A DNA stretch of 64,000 bases, taken from UBA2784 sp964494625 (lineage in GTDB: Bacteria; Pseudomonadota; Alphaproteobacteria; Micropepsales; Micropepsaceae). A model generated the notes under the pieces. It was not told where the DNA came from. It worked only from the letters and a program-made list of their open reading frames with translations, and ran no database searches. Where the stretch lies: NCBI GenBank assembly GCA_964494625.1, contig CAZBRT010000004.1, positions 127,925-191,924 on the forward strand. The letters are read 5' to 3'. A program made the position numbers and the translations under genes. Shown piece after piece: positions 53,681 through 62,900 of this stretch. The first letter of the stretch is position 1. Each line of letters starts with the position of its first letter.

Positions 53681-54733
53681 TCAACCGGCTTTTGCGGCCG
53701 GCTGCGCAAGGCCTGCGAGTTCGTTGAGTACGGCGAGTGCCACATATTTCCTGTCAAGGTGAAGGCTGTCTTCAAGCCGCGTCAGGCGCCTTAACCGCGC
53801 CAGTGCCTCGACGCTAGCGTTGGCCCGGGCAAGGCCTGTGGCCCCCGCGCTGGTGTCACTGCTGATGGCGCCGCCCGCGCCACGGATCAAGAGGTCTTCG
53901 GCCAGCGACAGGAAGAGGTCGAAGGTTCCTTCGTTGGCAGCCTTGGCCAATTCATCCGCAAGCGCATGCTGCGCAACCACGTCCAGGACGGCTGGCTTCT
54001 CCAACGAACCCATGCGGGCGGCCAGTGAAAGGCCGTCGCGCGCCAGAATGTCGAGGGCGCGGCCAAGGCTGCCGCCGCTCATGACGGCAAGCTGCGCCCG
54101 CGCGGTTGTTCCGCATTGGGGGGCCAGCGCAATCAGCCCCTGCTCCATGCTGCCTGCATCCAGGGGCCGCAATTGCAGCCGGCGGCAACGCGACTTGATC
54201 GTGGCCATCAATCTTCCCGGCGCGTGCGACACCAGGAGCAAGAGACCGCCCGCTGGCGGTTCCTCCAGCAACTTCAGAAGCGCGTTGCACGCATTCCAGT
54301 TCATGTCGTCAACCGCGTCGATGATGGCAACGCGCCAGCCGCCATCGGTTGCATGGGTCGCAAAGAACTTCGCAAGCCCCCTCACCTGCTCGACCGGCAG
54401 ATCGGCCTTGAACCGCTTCTTGTCTTCGTCCCATGGGCGTTCGAGGAGCGTGACATCCGGATGCACGCCGGTCTCGATCAGGTGCACCGCACGATCATTT
54501 TGGGCCGCGGGTAAATCGGCGCCCAGCAATCCACCGCGCGCGGCGGCCAGCGCCTTGGCAAAGCGGAAAGCCAATGTCGCCTTGCCGATGCCGCGCGGCC
54601 CCTCGATCAGCCATGCGTGGTGCAATCGCCCGCTGTTGACGGCGCTCACCAGTTCAGCCCGCGCCTTCTCATGGCCAAACAATTGATGCTGCGCGCGGGG
54701 ATGAACCGGCTCGGGCGTTGCGGCTTGGCTCAT
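53681..54733 (-). CDS. holB: DNA polymerase III delta-prime subunit
   Basis: The 350-residue AAA+ protein has the P-loop 'GPRGIGKATL' and a Walker-B-equivalent 'VAIIDAVDDMNWNACNALLK', with sensor 'SHAPGRLMATIKSRCRRL'. It is part of the clamp-loader complex that places the sliding clamp on DNA. It overlaps tmk by four bases. The C-terminal half is less conserved, as usual for delta-prime in alphaproteobacteria. Confidence 0.9.
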   Translation of the reverse strand: MSQAATPEPVHPRAQHQLFGHEKARAELVSAVNSGRLHHAWLIEGPRGIGKATLAFRFAKALAAARGGLLGADLPAAQNDRAVHLIETGVHPDVTLLERPWDEDKKRFKADLPVEQVRGLAKFFATHATDGGWRVAIIDAVDDMNWNACNALLKLLEEPPAGGLLLLVSHAPGRLMATIKSRCRRLQLRPLDAGSMEQGLIALAPQCGTTARAQLAVMSGGSLGRALDILARDGLSLAARMGSLEKPAVLDVVAQHALADELAKAANEGTFDLFLSLAEDLLIRGAGGAISSDTSAGATGLARANASVEALARLRRLTRLEDSLHLDRKYVALAVLNELAGLAQPAAKAG

Positions 54734-55380
54734 GCGGCAAGCCCCAGCTTGGGCAATCGCGCAGCGACGATCTCGCGCACACGCTTTTCGACCTCGGCGA
54801 TGGGCGCATCGGCGCCGATGACGGCGCAGCGCCTTGGCTCTGCCTGCGCGATCGCAAGAAACGCGTTGCGCAATTTGTGATGGAAGGCGATGTCCATATT
54901 CTCATAGCGCGAGGTTGCCTCGCCCAGTTGCCGTGCCCGCGCGATCGCCCGCGCGACACCGGTTTCCGGCGGCAGGTCGATGATCAGCGTCAGGTCCGGC
55001 ATGTCTGGACCGACGACCAGTGCCTTCAGCGCTTCCAGAGACGGCGCTGCAAGACCGCTTGCCACGCTTTGATAGGCCGCCGTCGAATCCACGAAGCGGT
55101 CACACAGAACCGTCGCGCCCCCCGCCCGCGCCGGACGGATCAGGCGGTCGAGATGTTCCGCGCGCGCGGCATAAAAAAGGAGCGCCTCGGTCAGGGGGGT
55201 AAAACGGTGGCCAGGCGCGACCACCAGATCGCGGATGCGTTCGGCCTCCGGCGTGCCGCCGGGCTCTCGTGTCAGCACCACATCGTTGCCGCACGCGGCG
55301 AGCGCGTCACGCAACAGCCTTATCTGGGTCGATTTGCCTGCGCCCTCGCCGCCTTCAAACGTGATGAAGGCGCCTGTCAT
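54730..55380 (-). CDS. tmk: Thymidylate kinase
   Basis: The 216-residue kinase has the P-loop 'FEGGEGAGKST' at residues 8-18, 'TREPGGTPEAERIR' (the DR[Y/H]-type dTMP-binding region) and 'CDRFVDSTAAYQ'. It phosphorylates dTMP to dTDP. It overlaps dacC upstream by four bases and holB downstream, forming a dacC-tmk-holB operon. Confidence 0.92.
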   Translation of the reverse strand: MTGAFITFEGGEGAGKSTQIRLLRDALAACGNDVVLTREPGGTPEAERIRDLVVAPGHRFTPLTEALLFYAARAEHLDRLIRPARAGGATVLCDRFVDSTAAYQSVASGLAAPSLEALKALVVGPDMPDLTLIIDLPPETGVARAIARARQLGEATSRYENMDIAFHHKLRNAFLAIAQAEPRRCAVIGADAPIAEVEKRVREIVAARLPKLGLAA

Positions 55381-56546
55381 TGCACCGGAACGGATTCGGG
55401 CTGCGCACCACTACCATCCAGCATTTGCGATATCGCCGTGCCGATGCGTGACAAAAGCCCCGCGCGTTCCATCGGCGCACCGGTCACCAAGGGGGCGGTT
55501 GCGATGATCGCACCCTCCACCATGACCCTGACCTCGCCGACGGGCATGCCCGCATCAAACGGCGCTGCAATCGGGCCGGTATAGGTGGCGACGACCTTCA
55601 TCTTGCGCCGGTTTGCGCCAGACATGAAGACATTCAACGGCGAAGCCACGACCAGCGAAACACTGTCGCTTTCGCCGTTCCAGACATCGGCCGTGATCAC
55701 ATTTTCGCCGGCGGCCAGAAGGTCGAACCGCCTGAACTCACGAAATGCGGTCTGGATGAGCCGCTTGGACTCCGAGGCCCGCTCCTCCTCCGACGACAAA
55801 CCGAACAAGACCAGAATGACACGGCGGTTTTCCTGCACCGCTGTGCCGACAAGTCCGTAACCCGCCTCTTCGGTGTGGCCGGTCTTCATCCCGTCAGCGC
55901 CGACATTGGCATAGAGCAGCGGATTGCGGTTGCTCTGCGTGATGCCCGTCCACGTGAAGGACAACTCGGAAAAGAAATGCATGTACTCCGGATAGGTGCG
56001 GATGATGTGGGATGCAAGCATCGCCAGATCGCGGACGCTGGTCTCGTGCCCCACTTCCGGCCAGCCGGACGAATTCATGAAATGGGTTTCCTGCAGGCCA
56101 AGTTCGATGCCGCGGGCAGTCATCATCTCCGCAAAGTCCGCCTCCGTGCCGCCGATGCCTTCGGCCACCACGATGCAAGCATCATTTCCCGAAAGGATCG
56201 ATATGCCGCGGATCAGATCCTCCACGCGCACATCGGTATCGACCATGACGAACATTTTTGACCCTTGGGTCTCCCATGCTTTCTGCGAGACATGGAATGT
56301 GGACTCCATGGTCAGGTCACCGTCCTTAAGCTTCTGGAAAAGGAGCTCAAGTGTCATCAGCTTGGTCATCGAGGCGGGCGGATAAGGGACGTCCGCCATC
56401 TTTTCGAACATCACCGTGCCGGTTTCATAATCGAGCATGATCGCTGCGCGCGCTGGCGTGTCGATCTCGACTGCGGCCATCGCGGGCGCAGCCGGCAGCA
56501 CAATGGCAAAGAGAATAGCGAACGCGCGCCGCATCATGGCAAACAT
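55377..56546 (-). CDS. dacC: D-alanyl-D-alanine carboxypeptidase (PBP5/6 type)
   Basis: The 389-residue protein has a Sec signal peptide (to about residue 24, 'APAMA'), and all three penicillin-binding motifs: S59-M-T-K62, S119-G-N121 and K221-T-G223. The C-terminal PBP5-C beta domain follows ('VYWNG'-like 'VITADVWNGESDSVSL'). It trims the terminal D-Ala of peptidoglycan stem peptides. A hydrophobic membrane-binding tail of the E. coli type is not obvious; the last residues are 'ISQMLDGSGAQPESVPVQ'. It precedes tmk in an operon. Confidence 0.9.
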   Translation of the reverse strand: MFAMMRRAFAILFAIVLPAAPAMAAVEIDTPARAAIMLDYETGTVMFEKMADVPYPPASMTKLMTLELLFQKLKDGDLTMESTFHVSQKAWETQGSKMFVMVDTDVRVEDLIRGISILSGNDACIVVAEGIGGTEADFAEMMTARGIELGLQETHFMNSSGWPEVGHETSVRDLAMLASHIIRTYPEYMHFFSELSFTWTGITQSNRNPLLYANVGADGMKTGHTEEAGYGLVGTAVQENRRVILVLFGLSSEEERASESKRLIQTAFREFRRFDLLAAGENVITADVWNGESDSVSLVVASPLNVFMSGANRRKMKVVATYTGPIAAPFDAGMPVGEVRVMVEGAIIATAPLVTGAPMERAGLLSRIGTAISQMLDGSGAQPESVPVQ

Positions 56547-56555
56547 CTCTCCGGG

Positions 56556-57473
56556 TCAATCAACAACGATATGGGCGCCGGGCTGGCCACCCGCAATGAC
56601 GCGCTCAAGTGCCGCGTCCGCATCGCGCACCGAACCAAACGGCCCCAGCCTGACGCGATAGAACTGCTGACCGTTGATGCGGGTCGGCGATACGCGCACA
56701 TCGCCCGTGCTGCTGAGGCGCGCGCGCAGACGTTCCGCATTCTGCTTCGAACGGAAGGAGCCTGCCTGCACCCACAATTGCGTCGTCGAAGGAACCGCAA
56801 CGGTCGTTACTGTGCCATCGGCAACAGGCGCGCTGCCGATGCGGGTGGATTCAACCGGACGCGGCGCCGTTTCCACCGTGCGGGTCGGCGCGCTGGATGT
56901 GCCGGGCGGTGGCGCGAGCGTGTTCGAGGCAATCTCCTCGGTCGGTGCGGCACTTGCCACGGGCGCCGCCGTCGCTTGAGCGCCGCTGCCATCCGCGCGG
57001 CCGACATACTGGACGCGCACGCGGGCGACGCCATCGCCTTTGAAACCCAAAAGCTCAGCTGCGTTTTCCGAGACGTCGAGAATGCGACCCGGAATAAACG
57101 GTCCGCGATCATTCACCCGCAGGACAATCGACTTGCCGTTTTGCAGATTGGTAACACGCACGAGCACCGGCAGCGGCAGTGTCTTGTGTGCAGCGGTCAA
57201 CCCATCGGGACTAAAAATCTCGCCATTGGCCGTCGGACGCCCGGCAAAAGCATCGCCGTACCAGGAAGCAATGCCCGTCTCGTCATAGAAAGGATCTTCG
57301 TGCGGATAATACCAGACGCCGCCCACCTGATAGGGCGTGCCGACCTTGTATCCGCCCGTGCGCGGCGGCGGCGTTGTGGTGCAGGCAGCAGCAACAAGGG
57401 CCACCATCATCGCAGCCAAGAGCCGCAACGTGCGGCGTGAATTTGCGGAAACGCTTTGGGGCAAGGCATTCAT
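56556..57473 (-). CDS. rlpA: RlpA-like lipoprotein (septal lytic transglycosylase family)
   Basis: ATG 57473 gives 305 residues; the longer in-frame extension to 57815 runs antisense to a neighbouring gene. The N-terminus has a lipoprotein signal ending 'VALVAAAC', with the cysteine as lipid anchor. An RlpA double-psi beta-barrel follows ('GIASWYGDAFAGRPTANGE', 'RVNDRGPFIPGRILDVS'), then a ~90-residue Ala/Pro/Thr linker and a C-terminal SPOR domain ('LWVQAGSFRSKQNAERL'). The SPOR domain binds denuded septal glycan; RlpA cleaves such strands. It is followed by dacC nine bases on. Confidence 0.88.
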   Translation of the reverse strand: MNALPQSVSANSRRTLRLLAAMMVALVAAACTTTPPPRTGGYKVGTPYQVGGVWYYPHEDPFYDETGIASWYGDAFAGRPTANGEIFSPDGLTAAHKTLPLPVLVRVTNLQNGKSIVLRVNDRGPFIPGRILDVSENAAELLGFKGDGVARVRVQYVGRADGSGAQATAAPVASAAPTEEIASNTLAPPPGTSSAPTRTVETAPRPVESTRIGSAPVADGTVTTVAVPSTTQLWVQAGSFRSKQNAERLRARLSSTGDVRVSPTRINGQQFYRVRLGPFGSVRDADAALERVIAGGQPGAHIVVD

Positions 57474-57575
57474 GGGGGGAAACCGTACAATCCAGCGGAT
57501 TCGTGCAACGCGGAATTGGGCTAAGCTAGAGTCGCGTGCCCTCCTTCGCAACCATTCTTGCCTTGCCGGAAATTC

Positions 57576-58871
57576 ATGAGCCATTCGCTGACCACAGAGC
57601 TTGTCCACCTGATCCGGGCAAAACCGGCAAGCAAGGCCGATCTGGGCCTTGCCGCCCGCTTCACACTGGATGCGGTGGCCAATGCGCTGGCCGGACGCCA
57701 ATCCGCCCCGGGCCAGATTCTGGCCAAATGGGCGGCTGGTGCAGGTCGCGATGCAGGCCGACGTGCATTTCTTATGGGCGCGCTCACCCATATTCTGGAA
57801 ACTGATGACATCCACCGGGAATCAGTCGTGCACCCCGGCTGTGTGGTCGTGCCCGCCGCATGGGCAATTGCCGAGCGCGAGGGAATTTCCGGTCACGGCT
57901 TTCTGCGTGCCGTACTGGCCGGGTTCGAGGCGGCCTGCAGGGTGGGTTCCGCCGTTGGTCCCGCCCATTATCGCATCTGGCACAATACGGCGACCTGCGG
58001 TCCGTTCGGTGCCGCGATGGCCTCTGCCACCCTACTCCGCCTCCCGGATGGGGCATGTGTGGATGCGCTGGGCAATGCCGGCACACAATCGAGCGGGCTT
58101 TGGGAATTCATGGCGACAGGAGCGATGTCAAAGCATCTGCATGCAGGGCGTGCAGCCGAAAGCGGCCTGATCGCCGCCGACTTGGCGCGCCACGGCTTTA
58201 CCGGGCCGCCGGAGATCCTTGAAGGCGCGCGGGGCTTCTTCAAGGCCGCCTGCCCTGATGCGCGACCGGACCTTGTGATTGCGGGACCTGACAGCCCATG
58301 GGCGCTCACCCGCACGTCGATCAAGCCGTGGCCTTCCTGCCGCCATACCCATCCCGCGATCGACGCAGCACAACGCTTGCGGGCCAGGATCGGCAATCGC
58401 GCCATCCATAGCGCCGCGGTCGAAACCTATCAGGCTGCACTCGATGTATGTGACCGGGTGCGGCCGCAAACAGCCTATGAGGCAAAATTCTCGTTGCAGC
58501 ATTGCGTGGCCGCCGCCCTTGCCGGCGATGTTTTGGACTTTTCGGGTTTTGAGACTTCCGCGCGCGCGCAATATGCCGATCTTGCAGCGCGCGTCAGCAT
58601 CGCGGTGGGTGAACCTTTCCGCTCGGCCTATCCTGCCGCATGGGGTGCGCGCGTGAGCGTCACCTTGCCGGATGGCGTTACGATGACCGAGACAAGCCCG
58701 CATGCGCCCGGCGATCCTGAAGCCCCGCTGAGCGATGCCACTTTCCTTGCCAAGACCCGGATGCTGCTTGCCCATGGCCAGGTGCCGGACGGCGAAGGCG
58801 TGATCGCCGCCATTCTGGGGCTTGCCGACGATGGGCCGCTGCCACCCCTTCATTTTGCCGGGCGGGTCTGA
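57576..58871 (+). CDS. MmgE/PrpD family protein
   Basis: ATG 57576 gives 431 residues. 'HILETDDIHRESVVHPGCVVVPAAWAIAE' in outline, 'GSAVGPAHYRIWHNTATCGPFGAAMASA' and 'IKPWPSCRHTHPAIDAA' are the conserved blocks of the MmgE/PrpD fold. The family includes 2-methylcitrate dehydratase and cis-aconitate decarboxylase, but many members act on other substrates. There are no methylcitrate-cycle genes nearby, so I do not assign a pathway. It is divergent from rlpA by about 100 bases. Confidence 0.82.
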   Translation: MSHSLTTELVHLIRAKPASKADLGLAARFTLDAVANALAGRQSAPGQILAKWAAGAGRDAGRRAFLMGALTHILETDDIHRESVVHPGCVVVPAAWAIAEREGISGHGFLRAVLAGFEAACRVGSAVGPAHYRIWHNTATCGPFGAAMASATLLRLPDGACVDALGNAGTQSSGLWEFMATGAMSKHLHAGRAAESGLIAADLARHGFTGPPEILEGARGFFKAACPDARPDLVIAGPDSPWALTRTSIKPWPSCRHTHPAIDAAQRLRARIGNRAIHSAAVETYQAALDVCDRVRPQTAYEAKFSLQHCVAAALAGDVLDFSGFETSARAQYADLAARVSIAVGEPFRSAYPAAWGARVSVTLPDGVTMTETSPHAPGDPEAPLSDATFLAKTRMLLAHGQVPDGEGVIAAILGLADDGPLPPLHFAGRV

Positions 58872-58887
58872 TAATGCGCACGCGCGC

Positions 58888-58977
58888 GGATGGGTGGCTG
58901 AGCGGTTTAAAGCACCGGTCTTGAAAACCGGCGTGGCAGTGATGTCACCGGGGGTTCGAATCCCTCCCCATCCGCCA
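58888..58977 (+). tRNA. tRNA-Ser (TGA)
   Basis: Complete class II cloverleaf: acceptor GGATGGG pairs with CCCATCC, anticodon loop CTTGAAA giving TGA, a long variable arm (GTGGCAGTGATGTCAC) and T-arm GGGGGTTCGAATCCCTC, with CCA encoded at 58975-58977. 90 bases in all. Confidence 0.95.
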
Positions 58978-59052
58978 GTGCGCGCCGCCAGGTTGTGCGG
59001 GCGTCATGCGGGGCGTAACGTCCTTGCGTGATCACACACATGGGGGCGCGAC

Positions 59053-59952
59053 ATGACGACCGCCGGGCAGCATTCCGTCGCCAATCGCGACGTCTGGAAG
59101 GTGCGCCGCATCGCCTTTGATTATGCCGACGCGCAAATCGCTCCTGCTTCCTGGCACAAGACCGAGCCGGAGTTTGCGCGGCTGGTCGAGGCGCTTTCCA
59201 CCTCGATGCCCTATCTCGAGCCCTACCTCATCCAGACCATGCGCGAGGCGAAGGCGAAGATCACCGACCCCGTGCTGCTGCGCGAAGTTGATCTTTATAT
59301 CGGGCAGGAATCCGCCCATTTCCGTCAGCACCAGAAATTCAACGATGAGATCGCAAAGACGACAATCCACTCACGGCCGCTTGAGGCGATTTTCCAGGCC
59401 GACTACAAGAAATTCCGCGAGAAGCGCAGCGAGGCCTTTCACCTTGCCTATGCCGAGGGTTTTGAAGCGCTGACCATGGCGGTGGCGCAAACGCTGGTCG
59501 AAGACCGCGTGCGCTTGTGGGGTGGCGCGGGCGCGGCCGTGACCTCCATGATCCTGTGGCACATGGTCGAGGAGATCGAGCACAAGACCGTCACCTTTGA
59601 CGTGTTCGAGCATCTGCATGGCGGCTATTTCATGCGCGCTTACGGCTTCTTTTTTGCGAGCGGCCATCTTCTGGGCCGCGCCTTCGGAGGCTATCGCCGC
59701 ATGTTGCGCGAAGATGGGCTCGCGCATGGTTGGTCGAGCCGGTGGCGGCGGTGGCGCACGATCGGCCGGTTCTATGCCGGCGTGTTCCGGCGCGCTCTGC
59801 GCATCCTGAACCCCTGGTATGACCCGCGACAGACACGCGACCCCGCCTGGGCGCTTGCGTGGATCGCCCGCTATGAGCGGGACGGCGCAGCGTTCAAACA
59901 TCTCGACATGGCACGCATTGGCGAGGCTGTTCCCGCGCTGCAGGGAGATTGA
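59053..59952 (+). CDS. PF10118-type metal-dependent hydrolase family protein
   Basis: The 299-residue protein matches the 'predicted metal-dependent hydrolase' family PF10118: 'IAFDYADAQIAPASWHK' near the start, 'YIGQESAHFRQHQKFND' around 90 with a likely EsaH metal motif, and 'HMVEEIEHKTVTFDVFEHL' around 175 with EEIEH. These resemble di-iron carboxylate ligands, EXXH-type. Function unproven; members often occur near lipid or hydrocarbon genes. It is followed one base after its stop by the styrene-oxide-isomerase-like gene. Confidence 0.8.
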   Translation: MTTAGQHSVANRDVWKVRRIAFDYADAQIAPASWHKTEPEFARLVEALSTSMPYLEPYLIQTMREAKAKITDPVLLREVDLYIGQESAHFRQHQKFNDEIAKTTIHSRPLEAIFQADYKKFREKRSEAFHLAYAEGFEALTMAVAQTLVEDRVRLWGGAGAAVTSMILWHMVEEIEHKTVTFDVFEHLHGGYFMRAYGFFFASGHLLGRAFGGYRRMLREDGLAHGWSSRWRRWRTIGRFYAGVFRRALRILNPWYDPRQTRDPAWALAWIARYERDGAAFKHLDMARIGEAVPALQGD

Positions 59953-59953
59953 A

Positions 59954-60469
59954 ATGACGACGAACAATCTCGACCTGCAGCCGATGCCGGATCGCCTGCG
60001 CGTGATCCTGATGCTGAACGGGTTCGGGCTGTTGGCGCTCGCCGTGATCAGCGGCTGGCTCTATATGTTCGTGCTTCTGGGCGATGTGGTGCTGTGGCCC
60101 ATCCTTCCTTCCACCGGCGTGGCACCACCGGGTGACGATCACGCCTGGCGCGCGGCACACCTGCAGGCGCTGACCGAAGGCCTGTTGCTTCTTGCGGTGG
60201 CTGCCTGCGGGCCATTCATCCGCCTGCGCCAAGCGACGCAAAAAATCGTCATGTGGAGCGCCATCGTGACCGCGTGGTTTTTTGCGGTGCCGTTCGTGAT
60301 CCATGCCTTTGTGGGCACAAGGGGGCTCGCGTTCGGCGGCGGGCCATTCATGCCGGGCCTTGTCAACGACATCGTCTATCTCTTCGGCTGGCCGCCAGTG
60401 ATCGCGGTGCATGTGCTCCTTTTCCTGTGCGCACGCGGCCTGTGGAACCAGCTCAAGACGATGCGGTGA
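59954..60469 (+). CDS. Four-helix membrane protein resembling styrene-oxide isomerase (StyC-like)
   Basis: ATG 59954 gives 171 residues with four helices (about 17-40, 70-90, 95-125, 135-162). 'WRAAHLQALTEGLLLLAV' and 'RGLAFGGGPFMPG' resemble StyC motifs 'WARAH ... NG' and 'RGLTFG ... GPGDV'. From memory, the StyC heme-ligand histidine aligns with the H of RAAH, and a conserved tryptophan is also kept, but the catalytic asparagine appears as Glu and the active tyrosine as Phe. Thus it may bind heme yet differ in chemistry. Alignment from memory; an unrelated membrane family is possible. Confidence 0.55.
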   Translation: MTTNNLDLQPMPDRLRVILMLNGFGLLALAVISGWLYMFVLLGDVVLWPILPSTGVAPPGDDHAWRAAHLQALTEGLLLLAVAACGPFIRLRQATQKIVMWSAIVTAWFFAVPFVIHAFVGTRGLAFGGGPFMPGLVNDIVYLFGWPPVIAVHVLLFLCARGLWNQLKTMR

Positions 60470-61001
60470 GGTGGTCGCGCCGCCCCGCCGGGTCATAACC
60501 CATGGTCGCAGAACCGTTCATGCCCAGCATCGGCGCCCACACGGCAGCTGACGTCATGCGGTTTTCGCTGTCATAGGTGAAGCTTCCGGTCTGGCCGTCG
60601 AGCGCACCCACGCCAAAGCAAGCGCGGACAGGCGAAGTGCGAAGCGGTTCGCCGTCCGGCCGCGCGTTCTTCCGTCAAAACGTCAAATTGCCGTTGAGAT
60701 CATATTGAATGGGCCGCGCCGACAGGAACGAGGTGCCGATCGCGGACGCCTGGTTCATGTTGTTGGCAGGCGTGGTGATCGTATCGTTCGCAGGCGGCAG
60801 CCAGACAAAGTCGCTGTCGCTCACCCGCTCGCGGTCAAGGCGTGAGGCCTTGTCCCATGTGTAGTCATAATCCAGCCCAGCCGAGAGACCGCTGGCAAAG
60901 CGTATGTCCTGAGACACCACCGCACCGAACTGGTCATAGGTGAACGCCACCGTTGACACATTGCCGCCCGCACCAGAACTCATGTCGCGCCCGAACCTCA
61001 A
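60470..61001 (-). pseudogene. RHS core fragment A (duplicated, interrupted)
   Basis: Minus-strand reading from about 61001 gives RHS-type sequence ('FTYDQFGAVVSQDIRF', 'DYDYTWDKASRL', 'YDLNGNLT') that is stopped by TGA at 60675 and resumes after the 61-bp element as 'FGVGALDGQTGSFTYDSENRMTS'. It then runs into the end of the StyC-like gene. It is a near copy of the segment at 63021-63289. The start is TTG or beyond, so no gene start is real; this is a broken remnant. Confidence 0.75.
60619..60679 (-). repeat. 61-bp palindromic repeat, copy 1
   Basis: Identical over all 61 bases to 62901-62961. It contains an imperfect inverted repeat with arms CGGAC-A-GGCGAA and TTCGCC-GTCCG around an 11-base loop. 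In the minus direction it begins TTTGACGG and supplies the TGA that stops the RHS frame. Intact RHS sequence at the same site in copy B reads straight through, so this looks like an insertion of 60 bases net. Confidence 0.8.
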
Positions 61002-61147
61002 CTCAAATGACGGGTTACGCCTTCCCCGTTCGCTTCAAGTGCGGTCAGGATAGGCAGAGCTTCCGAATCATCCGTCTCCTCAAGGTGACTGGCTCAGCCC
61101 ATATCCGCAATAACTCAAGGGGCTTCTGTTGGTCTACTCCAGAGACA

Positions 61148-61705
61148 CTATTTGGAAATGCTCACACAAAGACTTTCTTCAGGGCTGGCTCTAAACTCAC
61201 GGAATGCCAGTCCCGATTCTTCGCGGTACTCAATCCTCAAAAAATGATCTGAAGCTCTCTTAAGCTGAATGCCGTCATAAAACGGAATATAGAGAGTTAC
61301 GGCACCATCAGTATTCCTTGGCCAATAACCAAGTTGAGTACCCATGATATCAAGACCATGATATTCTCTGAGCTCGGCACTGGAAAAATCAACCACTTCG
61401 TCCCCAATGTAGACTCGTAGCGACAATACCTCGTCACTTTCATCAGACCAACTTGCCTCGAGCGACACTTCGATGCCGTTTGGTTCAACTGCTGGCATTC
61501 GCATTACCACTGAACGCCAGTCAACCGTCTGAGGATCGACCATACGCACAATTTCGTCCGTCTCGCGCGGGTCCGGCGAAGCAGAAACTTCCGCGGGCAC
61601 GGACCGCGAGCTTGCCGTGTCGTTATTTGCCGGGAGAACACTCTGCGCTGTCAACAAGAGTAATGAGATTGCTGCCGAAGCGCTCAGCACTTTCATACTG
61701 CTCAT
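61148..61705 (-). CDS. Probable RHS-linked immunity protein, exported
   Basis: ATG 61705, preceded by GAGGGG and starting ten bases after the RHS tip stop, gives 185 residues; ATG 61696 is possible. A Sec signal peptide runs to about residue 26 ('SLLLLTAQSVLPA'). The mature part is acidic, with 'DEIVRMVDPQTVDWRSVVM' and 'TDGAVTLYIPFYDGIQL'. No family is recognised. A small acidic gene right after an RHS C-terminal tip is normally the cognate immunity gene; an exported immunity protein would suggest a periplasmic or envelope target. That is inference. The base composition is lower in GC than in the core genome. Confidence 0.55.
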   Translation of the reverse strand: MSSMKVLSASAAISLLLLTAQSVLPANNDTASSRSVPAEVSASPDPRETDEIVRMVDPQTVDWRSVVMRMPAVEPNGIEVSLEASWSDESDEVLSLRVYIGDEVVDFSSAELREYHGLDIMGTQLGYWPRNTDGAVTLYIPFYDGIQLKRASDHFLRIEYREESGLAFREFRASPEESLCVSISK

Positions 61706-61714
61706 GATGTCCCC

Positions 61715-62887
61715 TCACTTCACAAACCTGGCACTTCTTTCTACAAGGGTTTCATTATATTTTGGAAATGACCCCCAGTATCGTATTGTATTTCCTGTGT
61801 AATAGCCAAGATAGGCACCCCGCACATATCCGCGTTCGGCAACTTTCTCCGGAGTATTCGTGGCTTGCATCCCCAACCAGTCGCTGTCGGCGCCCTTCCC
61901 GTTGTACGACAAGAGCGGCATATTGTCGGGATGAATATGCCATAATGCCCGAGTCCCTTTGAATGTTGTGATATTGACCGCCTCATGAATGGAACCTTTT
62001 TGAATCGAGAATTGAAATCCACCGTTTCCGAAGTCGTGTATTGAGCCGCCCCACTCTCGATCTGGACCCAGAATTTTGTTGAACCGCTGCGCGAGGCTGA
62101 CAGCGGCTTTCGCAGCTTCGTCCTGAGTTTCATAAAGGAATGATGTGAATTCCACTTGCGCGTGGCCACCCAAACTTCTTAAGTACTCCGCGAATTGTGG
62201 TGTGTACGAGACGGCGTGCGATCCGGTCGCTGCGGCGATGTTCGCGGCTACTTTTTCAATTTTTCCTGGTGCTGCTGCTGAGAAAGCTGGGGAGATGCTG
62301 AGCCCTGTGAGTGTCGACACAACACTCAAGACCGCACCCAAACCGGGGTGGACCGAGTCAGCAAGCCGCGTGACAGCCTCGCTCAACGCAATTTCAATGA
62401 CTGTCGAAATGAAGGCACTTGCTGTCAGTTCACCGACTATGAGTTGAACGGCAGCAATAGCCAGCGGAATTATAAACGCCCCGCTGGGATCGGTGTGGGC
62501 AATCGGGTTTCCGAGGCCGTATGTATAAAGGTTCAGCGATTGCTTGTAGCCGACGGGGTCGACCTGCATGAACCGGCCCAGCAGCGGCATATAGGTGCGC
62601 GCACGGGCATAGTAGAGCCCGATCTCCGCATCATATTGGTGGCCGGTATAGCCAAAGATCGTGGGGATCGAGCCGGCGGTCACGCCATAGGGCGAGTATT
62701 TCGCCTGGCCCGTGATCGCGCCGTTGTTGTTGGCGGTGGCGATGATGGAGCCGAGCCGATCCGCATGCAGGAAGGTCTTGCCTCCCGTTGCACGCTCCAC
62801 CACCAGGAACGGCGTCGATGCGCCGGGCGCATAGATGAACCGCCACAGCAGGGCACTGGCATCCCACACGCCCGAGAACTCGGCCAC
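61715..62887 (-). CDS. RHS C-terminal part with toxin-like tip
   Basis: The GTG start gives 390 residues. Residues 1-140 are RHS core ('VVERATGGKTFLHADRLGSI', 'YSPYGVTAG', 'YYARARTYMPLLGRFMQVDPVG') ending in the usual junction 'YGLGNPIAHTDPSG'. The ~250 residues after it are a variable tip with two hydrophobic stretches, a Gly/Asp-rich part ('GGSIHDFGNGGFQFSI') and 'WHIHPDNMPLLSY...D', an HxHP motif with a following aspartate that resembles JAB/DUF4329-type metal sites. It is probably a toxin tip; activity unknown. It is in frame with fragment B across a 61-bp repeat that holds a TGA. Confidence 0.65.
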   Translation of the reverse strand: MAEFSGVWDASALLWRFIYAPGASTPFLVVERATGGKTFLHADRLGSIIATANNNGAITGQAKYSPYGVTAGSIPTIFGYTGHQYDAEIGLYYARARTYMPLLGRFMQVDPVGYKQSLNLYTYGLGNPIAHTDPSGAFIIPLAIAAVQLIVGELTASAFISTVIEIALSEAVTRLADSVHPGLGAVLSVVSTLTGLSISPAFSAAAPGKIEKVAANIAAATGSHAVSYTPQFAEYLRSLGGHAQVEFTSFLYETQDEAAKAAVSLAQRFNKILGPDREWGGSIHDFGNGGFQFSIQKGSIHEAVNITTFKGTRALWHIHPDNMPLLSYNGKGADSDWLGMQATNTPEKVAERGYVRGAYLGYYTGNTIRYWGSFPKYNETLVERSARFVK

Positions 62888-62900
62888 CGTGTTGGAGCCA

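Noticed and set aside
60953..61252. Plus-strand frame near the RHS fragments
   Set aside because: Overlaps RHS remnant and immunity gene, no ribosome site or family features.
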